From the NCBI GenBank assembly GCA_951230915.1, contig OX579641.1:23476254-23540253 (forward strand): a DNA stretch of 64,000 nt, written 5' to 3'. The number at the start of each line of letters is the position of its first letter. The first letter of the stretch is position 1. The stretch is from Antitrichia curtipendula. Its lineage: Eukaryota; Streptophyta; Bryopsida; Hypnales; Leucodontaceae. This document shows, piece by piece, positions 33,516 through 46,752 of this stretch. The position numbers and the translations under genes were made by a program. A model generated the notes under the pieces. The model searched no databases. It saw only the letters and a list, made by a program, of their open reading frames with translations, and was not told the DNA's origin.

Positions 33516-35196
33516 AAAGGGTTAAACATGCATCACATCAAAAACCTCAAGTTAGATTATAATATAGCTGCAACCTAAAAGATTTAAGTGATCCTGTCAC
33601 TCAGCTTGAATATTCTATCCACCAAAATGGAATGTCGTGCACTACACTAATGGCAACCTTGCATATCATACTACAAGTGATCAATTCAATATGTGGCTTC
33701 AAATTAAAACAATATGGTTGAATAGAAAGACAAAGAAATTCAAAATGTGATTCATTTCATGAGAACTTTTGAATAACCCTCTAAGCTATGAAATACAAAG
33801 TACATATATTTAACTTATGAATTGACAAATGTATGTATTTACTTCTATTCAATGTATTAAAAATTCAAATTAATAAATACGTGCTTGTGGGCGTAAGGGA
33901 TTCTTATAATAAATGTGCACGTTCATGCATATTGAGGGCTATGGATAGTGGACGTGGGTCTCTCAATACCATACCACTTGTACATTTTGTACTCAAAACG
34001 AGCAAATTGTCACATACATATATAATATATGTATTTTGAATGTAGAGTAGAGTACATCTCCCACAAGCAACAATGTCAACACTTTCAAATTAGGAAATCC
34101 AAATCAAGTAGGGCACTATTGATTGTTACTTTAATTTGATTGTATAAATCATTTCACAATTGTTGTAAAATAGTGTAGTAACTTGGAGGCACATGTTTGG
34201 AGACTGCTTACTAAGGAAGCCAACCCATTTCCAACCACTTAAGCAATTATGTGAATCTGGAGCACATGTTTCTTGAGAAGGGAAATTTTTCCATGTATAG
34301 AAATAGAATTTAGAAGGATTCCATAATTTTTCAGATTTTTTTGGGTTAAAAAACAATTATCATGAATTTTTAGCTAAAGATTATATTCAATCCATACTAG
34401 TCATATAGGTCTTTCTATTTCCAACCAAGGGCTGGTTGCAAAATCTAATGAAGGTTAGTTGCAATATTGAAAGTCTTGTAGCCAACCATAATGCACCACA
34501 ACTACACCAGGAAGTGTGCCATAATTTATAGCTGCTCATCTCTTCCTGATGAGAGAGCGGTCTACATGGACAGAATGGCAGAATGGGGGTTTGATCAGGA
34601 ATGGGTTGCCTCCCATACCTGCGTCTTAACACTTTCATTTGCATTCACTCCTGAGTCCTACAACCTGACGTTAATCAAGGTTCACTGCATACATATGATG
34701 GACTCAGTGGCTCCGAGAAATTCTAAAACTTTCACAAGGAGCACCAGAATTCCAAACGATCTGTCTCAAATCAATACACACAGCTTGCGGCATGACATGA
34801 AGGCAACTAGAAGGCAAACATAGACAAATGAGAGATTTCACAAAATGGAAGAAAGCCATCGGAAGTCTTGGTTTTAGTGGCGAAAATTGAAGAGCATAGC
34901 AGCCTCGATTTTAAGGCTCTATTGGAACTAATCTATGGTACAGCCACCAACGCTTGAGCCCTTTACTCCGCGTCGTGGTCTAAGAGTACAAAATTGAAAA
35001 GACCTTCACAGCACTAGTAGACAGCTAAAGCAGGCAGTGCAAAATTCCAATCCTCTTGCCATAAGAGCTTTGCACACACCGAAAGGTGAGATCCACACCA
35101 GCCTCGCGCAGATCTCCCTGCATAGATCTCGCCATAGCTGACTCTAAATCTGTGAAAATGCAAATGAACAAAACTGGGGAACCCTTCCTTGCCCCC
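33516..35196. other. spacer and 3' flank of the BTB gene
   Basis: AT-rich to about 34.85 kb without a supported feature. The last ~300 bp, rising in GC, probably contain the 3' UTR of the minus-strand BTB gene. Confidence 0.4.
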
Positions 35197-36390
35197 TTAC
35201 ATGGACCTGTTTCCTCTGTGATGCCGCACAATCTCCGAACCTCCGGAGCTGTTGGAAAAATTCCTGGACTCCTGTGCCGCCAAAGCTCCTTCCGAAATCA
35301 CAGCTGCATGATCCCGCCGATGCTTCGAATGCTTGGCAACTCCGCCGTACCGATGCGTGAGCAGAATGAAGATCAGCGTCCGCTCATCCGCAGCTTGTCC
35401 ACAACGAGTACAGAAGGCATGTGAGTAGTACGTGCTGACAGCCCACGCAGGGGACTTGCAGCTCTCGCTCTCGTCGCTCCCCACACAGGGACACACACAA
35501 CCAGGCTTAGCATTCAAAAGCTTCAAGGAGCAGGTGGAGTCGCACCCCACAGACCATCTCTGCTTGTTGGCGAAATTCTCGTTGGAGTAGTACATGGCCG
35601 CAGCCATGTACATCTCCGCCAGATGGCGAGGAGAAAACGAGGAAGGACAGCGTCCACAAGCAGTACAAAACGTGTGCCGGTGGTGGAAACTCAGCGCCCA
35701 GTAGGTATGTGAATCTTTCCCCGTGCACTCACACCGAATGCCTTTCTCAATGTCGTCCATTCGAGCCACAAGAAAGAGTTTGGACGGGTCCTTCAGCTCC
35801 TCGGGAAGATCGGGGAAGTCACCATTCGGTCTGGGCTTGGGAGTTGGTCTTTGGGAAGAGGAGGAAGAAGAAGGAGAAGACGGAACATCGATGCCGTAGC
35901 ATTCGAGCTCCATCTTCAGACGGAAAAGCTCACTGTCCGACATCTTCGGTAAAGCCTCGAAGCTCCCGTAACGTAGAATGAGCACCAAGTTGTGGAATGT
36001 GGCCTCGTCACAGTCCAGCACCACCGGGTCGGGAATGCGCTGCTTCTCCAAGAGGGAAGCGAAGTAAGTGGAGTGCTTCAGCGTGTGCGCGGAGACTGTG
36101 AAGGGGGAACGTGTGCGGCCCACGTAGAAGGTTATGTCTGAGGGACGGGGCAGAACTTCACGAGGCCGATCTTTCTCCCGAGAATGTACGCGCTCCATGT
36201 GAGTGTTGACGTTGTGCGTGCGCAAGTGATCCATCGTCGCCTCCGTCGCGTCCTCCGAGGCGGATATCACATCCTTCGCAGCGGAACGAGGAGGCATTCT
36301 CACGACCGAGATCCCTTGCTGCTTCTGTTGCTCGTAACAATCCAGTCGAGGCTCAAGCGACGACGGCAAGAAGAAGTCGGACAGATTCAT
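35197..36390 (-). CDS. BTB/POZ-domain protein with a tandem cysteine motif, single exon
   Basis: 397 codons from ATG 36390-36388 to TAA 35199-35197; a TAG lies a few codons upstream in frame, which fixes this start. Residues ~84-167 are a BTB (T1/KCTD-like) fold: DITFYVG...FTVSAHTLKHSTYFASLL, then VVLDCDEATFHNLVLILRYG and a C-terminal helix. A Ser/Pro-rich linker (~170-190) follows. The C-terminal half has two related cysteine blocks, C220-x-C222...H239-x-F-C242-x-x-C245-G and C298-x-C300-x-C302...H324-x-F-C327-x-x-C330-G, each followed by a hydrophobic helix-like stretch; metal binding is inferred, not known. BTB proteins of this type are often Cullin-3 adaptors or oligomerisation modules; no substrate domain (MATH, kelch, NPH3, ankyrin, WD40) is present. 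Exact family not recognised. Confidence 0.88.
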   Translation of the reverse strand: MNLSDFFLPSSLEPRLDCYEQQKQQGISVVRMPPRSAAKDVISASEDATEATMDHLRTHNVNTHMERVHSREKDRPREVLPRPSDITFYVGRTRSPFTVSAHTLKHSTYFASLLEKQRIPDPVVLDCDEATFHNLVLILRYGSFEALPKMSDSELFRLKMELECYGIDVPSSPSSSSSSQRPTPKPRPNGDFPDLPEELKDPSKLFLVARMDDIEKGIRCECTGKDSHTYWALSFHHRHTFCTACGRCPSSFSPRHLAEMYMAAAMYYSNENFANKQRWSVGCDSTCSLKLLNAKPGCVCPCVGSDESESCKSPAWAVSTYYSHAFCTRCGQAADERTLIFILLTHRYGGVAKHSKHRRDHAAVISEGALAAQESRNFSNSSGGSEIVRHHRGNRSM

Positions 36391-36928
36391 GGGGGTGCAC
36401 AACCCTAACTATCACTCAGACCAATCCCATTGACACTCTCCACAAAAATCACAACAAAATCACACGTAAACCCGAAACAACAAACCCCAACGATCGAATG
36501 CTCCACTAAAACGTCCTCACACTCAGATATAAAAAGAAACTCACCATCCCAAACACAACACGTAGGAGTGTGGCAACCCTACCCAAGTACCCACCCCCAA
36601 CCCTACCGAAAGTGACAAAAGTCACACAGCCCAAAACCTACCGCTAACCGGCTACCTCAGCGAAGGACGCACCAAAGCATCATTCACGTCACACCCTCAC
36701 TTCTAAGTCACCAATCTGGCAATCGGAAGAAGGACAGAAAGAGGAGATGATCCTCGCCCTCACGTCAAGCTTGGCTTCAGTACGGTGCCATGCACGCCCG
36801 GAGCTGATCTTGCGCTTGCGCGATCCCCACAACCATCCCCACCTACACAGAACTAACAAACACGACCATAGCTTGGGTCCCAGAGTCAGGAAGCTTCAGA
36901 AAATCCCGACAGTGGTACCCGAGAGTGG
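36391..36928 (-). other. 5' flank of the BTB gene
   Basis: GC-moderate, C/A-rich on the plus strand, no supported ORF. It probably holds the 5' leader and promoter of the minus-strand BTB gene; no clear TATA box was identified. Confidence 0.4.
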
Positions 36929-36987
36929 GCCTGAGAAAGTGAGAGAGTGAGTGAGTGAGAAAGAGAGAGAAAGAGAGGGGGAGAGAA
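36929..36987. repeat. GA/CT microsatellite upstream of the BTB gene
   Basis: A run of GAGAGA/GAGT/GAAA units on the plus strand, so CT-rich in the direction of the BTB gene and about 0.55 kb before its ATG. CT-rich tracts are common in plant promoters and leaders; a regulatory role here is inference. Confidence 0.7.
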
Positions 36988-39823
36988 AGTGTAACCACGA
37001 GGCTTGCTGATAGCTGGCCCGCCAACGAAGGTATCCGCACCTAAAAGACACTTTTCTTTCAAATGAGCCATTCTGAACACAATTTCATATCACGATGTTA
37101 GTAAATGAAAGCACATAATATTGTTAACTAATCACATCCCTTTTTCCTTGGAGGATGGATAATTTCTCCCAAGATGCCTAGCAGGGATTGAGTTATAATC
37201 TAAACAAAACTATTGGCTGGCTGGCTGAAATTTTTGGCCACGTTGTGTTAGTACTTTGGATGGGTTTGTGTTAAATGGTGGCTAGGCATTGGGTTTAAAT
37301 AATGTAGCTACAATGTGTGGAGACTCAAAGTAGCTACATACTTTGAGGAGGGTGTGACTTGACAGTAATTAAGCAAGTTTCAATGTTGGGGGCCTCCCGC
37401 ATTTTGGAAAGTAAAAGGGCCCCCTAGTGTTGGTTAACAATATTATGCGAAAGTGAATGCTATTGGTTTGAGAGTTTTTTGAGTTTGTGTAAATATACTA
37501 TAAATTTTCAAAGTTGAGGTTATAAGAGCACCTACTATTGACACTAGACTACCTTTAATTTAAACATCCTTGAAGTACAAGATGCATCAACTCAATTTTA
37601 TAGGGTGCTTCAAATAACTCTTCAGCCTCGATCATTGGCTTCTTTGAAAACTAGTGTTGTTTGTGCTAACGCTTTTTTGTATTTGGATTTATGAGTAAGT
37701 GCTATATTTGGGTCAATGAGAGGGATTGTGAAGAACTTTATTCTAGTTAGTAGCAAATGCCGGTTTAGTATTGCAAAAGGGGAAAGATATCTTATTCCAA
37801 GGTTAAACCTTTCTTTTAGATGGTGAATTATTGCCAAATCATCCAATCTATTTTTAGACACACTAAACTTGGAATGGGCTTTTTGTTTTTTTATTGCCAA
37901 TTTTTTTCATTCACTTTGAATGTTTATCAAATACTTAATGACTTTTCATCTAATTTCAACCACTAATAGAAAACATGCCAGAAAAAACATTGAAATAACT
38001 ACTTAGTTCACCAATTTGCCCAATTCCACCAAGTGTTGGCAGTGAATTCCATTGATTATCAAAAGTGCGTATCCTTTTAGTGAACTACAAAATAATATCA
38101 TCAACTGCCACTCTAAACTAAATTCATAAATTAGTAAGAAAAAACTTGAAGGGTTGTTTACACTTCATGAGTAGAAGCAAATTTAATAAATTTTTTATTA
38201 TTATAAGAATTCTATCTTTTAGGAAGGAGGAGCAAAGATAACTGAGGGTAAATCACAACAATGTAGGAGTTTGCATGCTTTGCCAAAGTAACTTTGGGCC
38301 TTCAATTTACCACTGTGATTCAACAATATGCTTATTGATTAATTGGGAGTTTGAAATGCTCTCATAAGTTTGGACTGCCGGGCATATTGGGGGTTATTTC
38401 ATGAAACAATTTGCTTGATGACTTAACTAGATTTGAAATAAACTATTGTTGCAATTGGATTGATGGCTGGTATTGTAATAAATTAGAAGAACACTTAATA
38501 GCAACCAAAAAATTTCTAGCAAATTTTGGCAAGAATCTAAACTCATTTTGGCATTGGCTACGAGAGGCTAAGCCCCTTAGGCTTTGTTATGATAGAATTA
38601 TTATACAAAAGTGGTATTTGTAATTTTTTGGAATGGTTTGACCTTTTGGACCTACTTCAAGAGTGAATATGGCTTGCCAAACAATACATTTAGGTTGTAA
38701 AGCCAAAATACTATTTACTTTTGCATATCCTAAACACACAAACTTTAAACAAGCACCATGACTTATATCCTACTTCAAAGAGATTTTTTATTCCTTTTTG
38801 GACTCTCTCTAAGTGAATGTTGTTTACCTCTATACGGATGGGCTAGTCACCATGGAAATCATCATTTTGGATACCGTGTGAATCATTTGCTTAAAAAATA
38901 CCAAAAGCATTCATTAGAAGTCAAACTATTGTACAAGACCTCCCACCTTTTCTTACAAAATTCCAAAGATGAACATATGTACTTATATAGAAGGATTCTT
39001 TGTCATCCATCAAACACTTAGTATCTGCAAATGACTACCTGCAAGGGTTAAGGGACAATATCCAGAAAAACATAACATTGTATAACCAAGAAATGGTCTT
39101 CCCTACATTAAGAAGGTATCATGCTTTGTTAGATACATAGGAGGAACTTATCAATTAATTTAAGGATTGGAGTTGGCAAAGGAGCCATATAATAAGACAA
39201 TTTTGTTCATTGGAAGGATTCCTTTTCAAGGATGCAAAAGGACCCCTACTTCATTCATTAACAATGTTACAGAAAAGGTAGAAAAGGTGGAAAATGAATG
39301 ATTTTATCCAAATTGATTCTATCCATTTTTTTTCATTTTTTCCCCTTACATGCATGCACGTCCCTCTACCAATGAAAAAACAAATAAAAGCTGTCTGGCT
39401 AACTTCCTACAGAATCAGAATGATGAACTCGGAATCTTGGCAGCAGCAGCCGGGCCCCTCCGTCAGCAAAATAATAATGTCATGATAAGCATACGCACCG
39501 CCACACTATTTTCAGTACCCCCGGACTCCTTTTTTAATCACTTTTAATCCCTTTCCTCTACCTTTTTTTAATTTACTTTTGCCCCCAACTCCATAATGTC
39601 ACTCATTGCCAATGTGCATGATGTGCGGCAGGAATGGCGGACGTGACGGAAGCGACAGCATGAGCGAGCCGGTGGGGCGTCCAACGGAAAGTGTCGGAAT
39701 GCGAGTCCCCCACTCCCCAGTTCCCCACCAACGAACCAGAGTAAATTTTTTATTTTTTATTTTTTTGTGGGGTGGGGGTGGGGCAGGGGTGACCTATTGC
39801 AAAAAATCGACGTCCTTTAGACC
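36988..39823. other. AT-rich spacer without a supported gene
   Basis: No recognisable coding or repeat unit. GC rises at about 39.4-39.85 kb just before the MITE at 39832; that stretch includes GT-rich tracts (GTGGGGTGGGGGTGGGGCAG) but no conserved frame. Confidence 0.4.
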
Positions 39824-39831
39824 TTTGCGAC

Positions 39832-40067
39832 GGCCGGGGTGAACTGACCCCCTCGCTCGTCCCCGTGGGAAAACCCTGAAATTTTTTATTTTCCATGCAT
39901 GATTTTTTTTATAAATTCTGAATTCATATTTGCAATTAGAGACCCCAAATTAGCTAGGGGGGCTGTACAAAATAGATTTTTCACGGCACAAAATAGGGGG
40001 CTTTTTTTTATATGCACCCTTGGATGGACTTTGGCAAGACGAGCGAGGGGGCCAATCCACCCCGGCC
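39832..40067. mobile_element. 236-bp MITE with 8-bp target duplication
   Basis: Terminal inverted repeats of about 30 bp: left GGCCGGGGTGAACTGACCCC then CTCGCTCGTC, right the inverse with a few mismatches (GACGAGCGAGGGGG...CACCCCGGCC). The direct repeat TTTGCGAC flanks it exactly (39824-39831 and 40068-40075); one more C could make it 9 bp. An 8-bp duplication points to hAT, 9 bp to Mutator-like elements. The interior is AT-rich and non-coding. Confidence 0.87.
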
Positions 40068-40075
40068 TTTGCGAC

Positions 40076-43000
40076 AAGAGTATAGGAAACTTGGGGCTAT
40101 GTTTTTTTTACTGTATGTCGTCAAATTCATCCAAGTGAGGAGCTCGGAATATGTCAAATCTTATTTTATTTTATTGTAGTATACTATGAAATATAAATAG
40201 AAACATATCGTTAAAAGAATAGTATAAGATGGTGTTTTTACCTTACAAACCATTGCCACATGAGTGATATGATTGGAGACCATAAAATTTATGTTGGTGT
40301 AAACTCCATCTAGATGTGACTATTGCACATTCATCTGTTGCCATTGAATCCCAAATCGACTTGTCGCAAGTGGAGATCTACCATCAATCAATTTGCCATT
40401 GTTGTCTGAGTGGGCATGTGATTATGGGGAGGAGGCAGAGCTAGCAAGGTTTTCCTACTAATTTTTAAATAGAGTGGCAATCAATGATGTTATTTTGTAG
40501 TTGAAATTAAATTAAGGGTAGCAAATTGGATGAAATATCATTCAAAATGGATGTAAAGCACTCAATTTGAATGATAAATGGTCAAGTGAAGGGAAACAAA
40601 ATTCTAGTCCATATTTAATATTTTTTTTAAATAGGTTTATTGTTTGGTGATACTTTGCTAGCTAAGAAAGACTCAAGGCTTGTTTACACTTTGCAAATAG
40701 AAACAAAGTTATTTGTTTTAGTTTTGTACACTCATTTTCATTTTCACTAGACAAGCCTTAAGTTTTTGCTCACACCCTAATGACTTTGAAGGTAAGTCAT
40801 GATGTTATATATTAATGTAATTTATTTTTCACTACCATTTCATATTGATTGATGAGCAAGCAAACGATTGCAAAATTAAATGGTTTGAATAATTTTTATT
40901 ATACAATTGGATATTTTTTTAAATTGAATATAATAAATTTTCTACATAAGAAAATGGCAAATCCATAGATCACTATGTAGTATATTCTGGCAAATTTTAT
41001 TTTTCTTTACCTAAGTTGTAGTTGTAAAAATGATCTTTATAGAATTTGAGTCTAACTAAAGAAATGAAGGTCATCAAGTCTAGTTTTTACTTCTATTTGA
41101 AGATTCAAGAATTTTCTAAAATTGAATATTTTATTACAATTTAAACTCAAGGCCTATTACCAAAGAAAGTTGATTTTTAAATTTTCTAATGATATCAAAA
41201 ATTAATTTGAAGTATGATGTTCTCTAGTGTGTAAATATATGTATATACATGTAGAGAAATTTGAGATTTTTCAAACATATTTTGTAAATGATAAAAAATA
41301 AAATAAAAAATATATTTTTTACTTCAATTTCATAATTCCATGAATAAATTTGAAGTTTTTAAGACTTATGAAGGAAATGTGAGTTAATCTTTAAAACATA
41401 AATACATAAATTTTCATTCATATATAGTTGTAGAGTTAATACATAGAATCTTATTTCAAATCACAGTAAAAAAATAATGTCTTAAAAAGATGTTTCTTTT
41501 AGATGGAGTTAATTTAAGGAAACCGTGATAGATAAGTCCAATTGGGCTAAAAAAACACTTTTCATACTTTCAACAAGCTTATTAACATAGCCCTAAAAGT
41601 TGAAGGCAAATGAGCACATGATTTTGATTTTTAAGCCTTTGAAATTGTATGAGCTTTGTAAGTTTTGAACATTGCCCAAAGAAGGAAGGCCCACATTAAA
41701 AAAAAAATGGATTTAAGAAAATAAAATCCAACTATTCAAGATTGGAATGGAACTATAGATGGGGGCAAACCAAAAACTTTGACCATGTCAATTGGAAGAT
41801 TTTAGGATTTGAAGTTTGAAGAGAAGATATATTTTGCCTTAATGAACAGAGTCAATTGACTTCATTTACTCTTAAAGTGAAAATTTTGCACTGGGTAAAT
41901 GTATGGTTGAGTGGCTCAAAATCGTGACAAACTCTCAATTCCTGCACAAAATCAATTTTCAAATGCCTAAAAGGTAAAAAGGTACATTGAAAACATTAAA
42001 AACTAAAATAAAAGTTATTTTAGAGGCTTGAACTTCATTCTAAATACATCCAAGTTGTTGAATATTTTATAGAGCATTTTATAAAAGTGTAGGGTACTTT
42101 AAAAAATTCATGAATGTGACGAATCTGTTGTCAACAATTTTTTCAAGGACTTTTTAAAGGTGGTTTTGGTACTTACTATCATAGAAAGAACTATGATTGT
42201 AGTAGCTATTTGAGTAAATTTAAAAAGAATTATAATCTCATGGTGTAGATATGTATTGAACACTTGCAAAGGACTTTTTAATGACTTTTCAAACACCAAA
42301 TTTTATGAAGTCTTTCTTCCTTAGCCATTACTTTTTTTTCAAAAATTATTTTTCTAAAGTATAACAAATTTTTAAGGTCTAGGGGCGCTCAAAAAGCTAA
42401 GTGCTTTTAGATTTTTTTCTAAATTTGTTATTTGTAGAATTTACTCACAAAAATGACTTTTTGGACTTGGACTTTGCCAAAAATGAGCCACTCAACCATG
42501 CATTCACCCCACTACATATAGTTTTTAATAATAGTTATGTAATTATTGATTTTGAAGAGTACGAGATTATTTTAGCAAAAGCTTTATGAGGTTGTATATC
42601 TAGATCTAAAAACTCTAGGTGGCATAACATGGAATGAAGAAAAAAAATGAAATTATCTCAAAATAGGTACATTTTTGCTCCATCTTTCAAAAAATTTGAA
42701 AAGGCCCCTCTAAACTCTTAAAAACAAAAATATAACTAAATCTCAAGGGTGGCACTTAGTTCTACTACAACAAACCATGTGCGAACAAGTGATTTCTAAT
42801 AAACTATAATTTCAACCTAAAATTTTGAGCATTGTTTAATAATGACTATAGGTTTCTATTGCCAAATTTTCCAACTCAAATAAAATATGAAATGGTTTCT
42901 AGAAGAGGTTCAAAATGGGTTAAAATGGCATGTTTTTCAACTCAAATAATTATAGAGAACACATCTAGATGACCATTGAATCAATATTCAACTCAAAATG

Positions 43001-44186
43001 AGCTTTCAATAGAGAGTTATTTTTCAGAATTTTTTGTTTATTTTTTAGGCAATTTTTTCTTATATAATATAGGGGTGTGAAAGTTATTTTTCAGTTCTAC
43101 AGTGTATCTTTTTACTTCAAAAATTTATAACTAATTATTATTAACAAATGAAAATATCAATAATTCAAAATATAAACTTTCAAAGTAGGAAAATCTATTC
43201 ATATTTTTATTATTTTGTTTTATTTAAAATTCAAAAAGTATATAGGGGGTCCAAAGTTTGGTTCGCACGTGGTTTCTAATGGACACTCTAAGTGAACTCC
43301 CCGTGAACTAAATTTCATCAATTCATGTTGACATGTAGGAAATTTCATAATCTTTCCAATGATATCAAATTCAAGTCATTGCTAACTCAAGTGCATTCAA
43401 AATTGAAGAAAACATTGTAAAAATGCAAAGTTCTACAATTTTCTATTGATTCCCAACTAACAAGGGTCTCCTGATTTTTTGTGGAGACCCTATTGAAAGT
43501 TGGATGGGTCAATTTTAGTACAAAGTTAGACCCTAGCCTAGTGAGAAGATTCAAAAACAAGCACCACCATCATGTAATCTTGAAGATTCAAATACTTAGA
43601 GTTTTACCTTCAAACTTCCAAATTGTAATTAGATTTTCAGATCTTATTGATTTGCAGCTAATAGGAATCTCCCCACTGGTTTGAATGTTGAACTGATTAT
43701 TTTGCATTACATCCTATATAAAACTTAATTTCTAATGATATTTTTCCTCGTATGTCCGTGGAGTAAAATTTTGAAGTTACAAATGAATAACCATAAGTTC
43801 CTCAAAACATTAGTGTGCCCATCCTTTTAGTTACTTCAAATGTTATAATTTAATGATCTATAATTCCAAATGAATTGATTTTTTAAGATAGAGACCACCC
43901 TTCAACTCTAGCAGCTATTTATACCCCAAAATAGTCATTTACACTTGTAACTTTCATTTTCAGAAATTAGATTTTATTAGAGGTTCAAATAAACACAGTT
44001 TTGAAGGACCTACAACTTAGTACATTAGTAGGTAATTAAAATGTGATGTATTGGATGATTTCTCGTCAATTTTTTTGATAATATCAAGGTTCATTGAAAA
44101 AACTCTCAAATTACTAAAGAGCAAATCATGTTAGATTCTAGTCTTTAGTTGTCCATAAAATGTTTGTAATATATATAACTTGAATC
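40076..44186. other. long AT-rich spacer without a supported gene
   Basis: Over 4 kb with stops in all frames, poly(A)/poly(T) runs and no terminal repeats that I could match. Probably old decayed repeats. Confidence 0.45.
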
Positions 44187-45815
44187 TTAACCCCTGAAGT
44201 CCCAAGGTCTTTTCTCCATCAAAAAACACTCAAATCTGCCATTTCTATTGCAAAGAGCAAAGAACTTTGAAAATTGTTTTTTTTTGCATATCTAACTGCA
44301 GGATCTTGCACTAGACTAGTATAAAAATGTGTGAAAGAAATTTCAGATTCTTTAACAGCATAAATTGCAGGAGATTTGCATTTAAAGTGAGAAAACAAGT
44401 TTTTTTTATACCTTGCTTGACAAGGTACTTTGACTTTAAATCTTCTTAACTTAAAATTTTTTCATTGGTAATTTTGATTTTCTAAATTTTTATGGTGAAG
44501 AATTGAGTTGAAAATCTACAAAAAAAAATTCAACAAAAAAATGCTTAATTTTCCTTCATTAAATTTTTTTAAAGTGTAAGTACATGCAAGATTGATGGAA
44601 AAACTAAACCTTTAATAGCTTTGAAACTTGTTGCAAGAACCTACCCCATTTTTGTAGCGTTGGTCACAAGACTCGATATATTGTGACCTTTTAAAAAAAA
44701 AGTGAAAAAAAATTAAAATATAGATAATTAGTATAATACTAAAGATAACATGTCACCAAAATTTGAGACCTAAGAAAAATGTAGGTAAAAAGTTATTCTC
44801 AAAATAAAGTTACTACATTTTTGAAGAAACTAGACACTAATTTGTAAAAATAGGAAAAACAATTTATAAAGAAACTAGAAAATTGACCATTTGGACTATA
44901 TGATGATGAGATTTTACAAAATGAATGATCTTGAAACCATTTTCAATGTTTAGAAGTGCTCGTGCAAGGGAGTGAAGGGACCCCTATTTACTTGGACATG
45001 TAGGATATAAAATTATATATTTTAGATGTCCCTTGATAGGCATATGCCCACTTAGTGTGGAAATAGATAAAAGAAATTTCAATTCTAGATCATTAAATTT
45101 TGGTACTCCAAATGTAGTGAAAACATCTAAACCTCAAATTGTGATGAATAATCAAAATTCACTTTTAAAATTTTGAATATTTTTAAAATTAAAAAAAATA
45201 AGGGATACAATTAACACCAAGTTAGACATTTCTAATAAAAATTTCATGTTCTTAGATTTGGGATTCAAAAGTTATAGTGGAAGAGAAAAAATCACTCCAA
45301 TTGTGACGAAGAATAGGGCAAGTGTTTCTTGCAATGACCCCTAAGATGGAATTGAAACACAATAATTCCAACAATGAAATTGTTCTAGCAAGAAAACTTA
45401 ACTATGTCTAACAATTTTTCTTAAAGTTTCATAAAAATGGCGTTAAAAAATGAACTCTATAAGTGTTGTTTTCAAGAGAATGCATACATTGCCCCAAAAA
45501 CAAGATTGTCTATAATTTTCTCATCACTTGTCCAGATAGAATGAATCAAAGCTTCAAATTTAGAAGAAAAAAAATAATCTTTAAAAAAAATATAAAAAAT
45601 TCAAAAAATTCAATTTTTTAATGATTTATTGGGGGCTGCCCCTTGAACCACTTTTTGGACTTAACTTTTGGTGGCATAACTTTTGCTCTTCAGCACCGAT
45701 TGAAAAAAAATTAATGTTCCCCCAAAGCTAATCTGATCTCCTATCTTCAATAAAAGTTTCAAAAAATCATGTCAAACATTGAAATCACACAAGCCTATCT
45801 GAAATCCCAAGAGAA
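44187..45815 (+). mobile_element. TTAA-type element, copy C, interrupted and 3'-truncated
   Basis: Starts TTAACCCCTGAAGTCCCAAG and follows the family landmarks to about 44620 (AATAGCT). It resumes at about 45341 with CTAAGATGGAATTG and continues through GGCATAACTTTTGCTC and CAGCACCGATTGAAA. The expected GGACTTTAGGGGTTAA end is missing; similarity fades near 45.8 kb. The interruption is a second element (44621-45340). Confidence 0.72.
44621..45340 (-). mobile_element. inverted-repeat element nested in copy C (about 720 bp)
   Basis: The gap in copy C is filled by sequence with TTGCAAGAA near its left end and TTCTTGCAA near its right end. Its right ~35 bp, inverted, match the left end of the element at 49138 (TTGCAAGAAACACTTG, then CCTATTCTT), so it is a diverged relative in opposite orientation. 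Exact ends and target duplication are unclear. Confidence 0.6.
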
Positions 45816-45829
45816 AAAAATGAAGATTC

Positions 45830-46752
45830 TTTCTAATGAAAAACCATTTATCAAAGCATGAATAACTCAAAATCCATGAGGAATTGACCTTTTTTTTTTA
45901 TCAAAAATAACTCAGAAAGTCGCTTACACTCCCCTGAACTTCGGCATCGAGGAACGAACTCTGGGAACGCCAAGGAACGAATGTCGGGAATGTCGTTTCT
46001 CGATGTACAGATTTTCTCGCAAAATTGGCAAAGCTGAGTTTTGCGGAGATTTGCGGAGATTGTGATGTAGCGATGGTGGTTTAAGTTGGTATCATCTTCG
46101 GAGGAGGACCTATTTCACTAGGCAAGCTGGTAATTAGCAACGCAATCAGGTGAATTTCAATTGCTGTGAGAGATCACAGTGCTAAAAAGATGGAATTCTG
46201 CGCAATTGAGATTCTCTTTAGAAATTAGGGTTTACATGATTTGATTCTGGGTTTCATATTTCGAAGGAAGCGACTCATGTAAAGTTATTGAATTGCCATA
46301 TTTGATTATGTACAAAACTCTGACCATGAATGAATTCCTCTGTTGAAACTGGGTTTGTATTGCTTCAAGTGTTCTAAATCAAATGAGTTTGTTGTTTTAC
46401 CTGCAATCAATTCCAATTGCTCGGAGAAATCATGGTCTAAGAAGGATGGAATTCTGTGGACTTACAGCTACTTGTGATGAAATTTAGGAATTAGGATTTT
46501 CACGAGTTGACTTTCTGATTTAGGTCCAGAGGGAGGAAATGCGTACGATGTTATTCAAATGCCACCATTTTTGTAACGTTGTCTGTTTGAATGGCTGCCA
46601 CTCAAACCTTGAATTCTCAATGAAGTCTGCTTTTATAGTGAGACTTTGGAAAATTCTTTTTGGCAGGATTTTGGGTTGTCCTAGGAGAATGTGCCACTCA
46701 TATGTCCACGTTTTGTTTGTTTGTTGAGGTGTTGAAGGGGAAGTTGAATTAG
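45830..46752. other. GC-richer, apparently unique segment
   Basis: From about 45.9 kb the sequence loses its AT-rich repeat look (CTCCCCTGAACTTCGGCATC, CGAGGAACGAACTCTGGG). It resembles a gene leader or promoter region, and continues after the inserted element D at 47678-47897 (GGAATTAGGGTTCATGC). No ORF or splice pattern supports a named gene; a non-coding transcript or a decayed gene is possible. Confidence 0.35.

Noticed and set aside
35709..36408. Plus-strand ORFs opposite the BTB gene
   Set aside because: They are short shadows of a 397-codon frame with a recognisable BTB domain.
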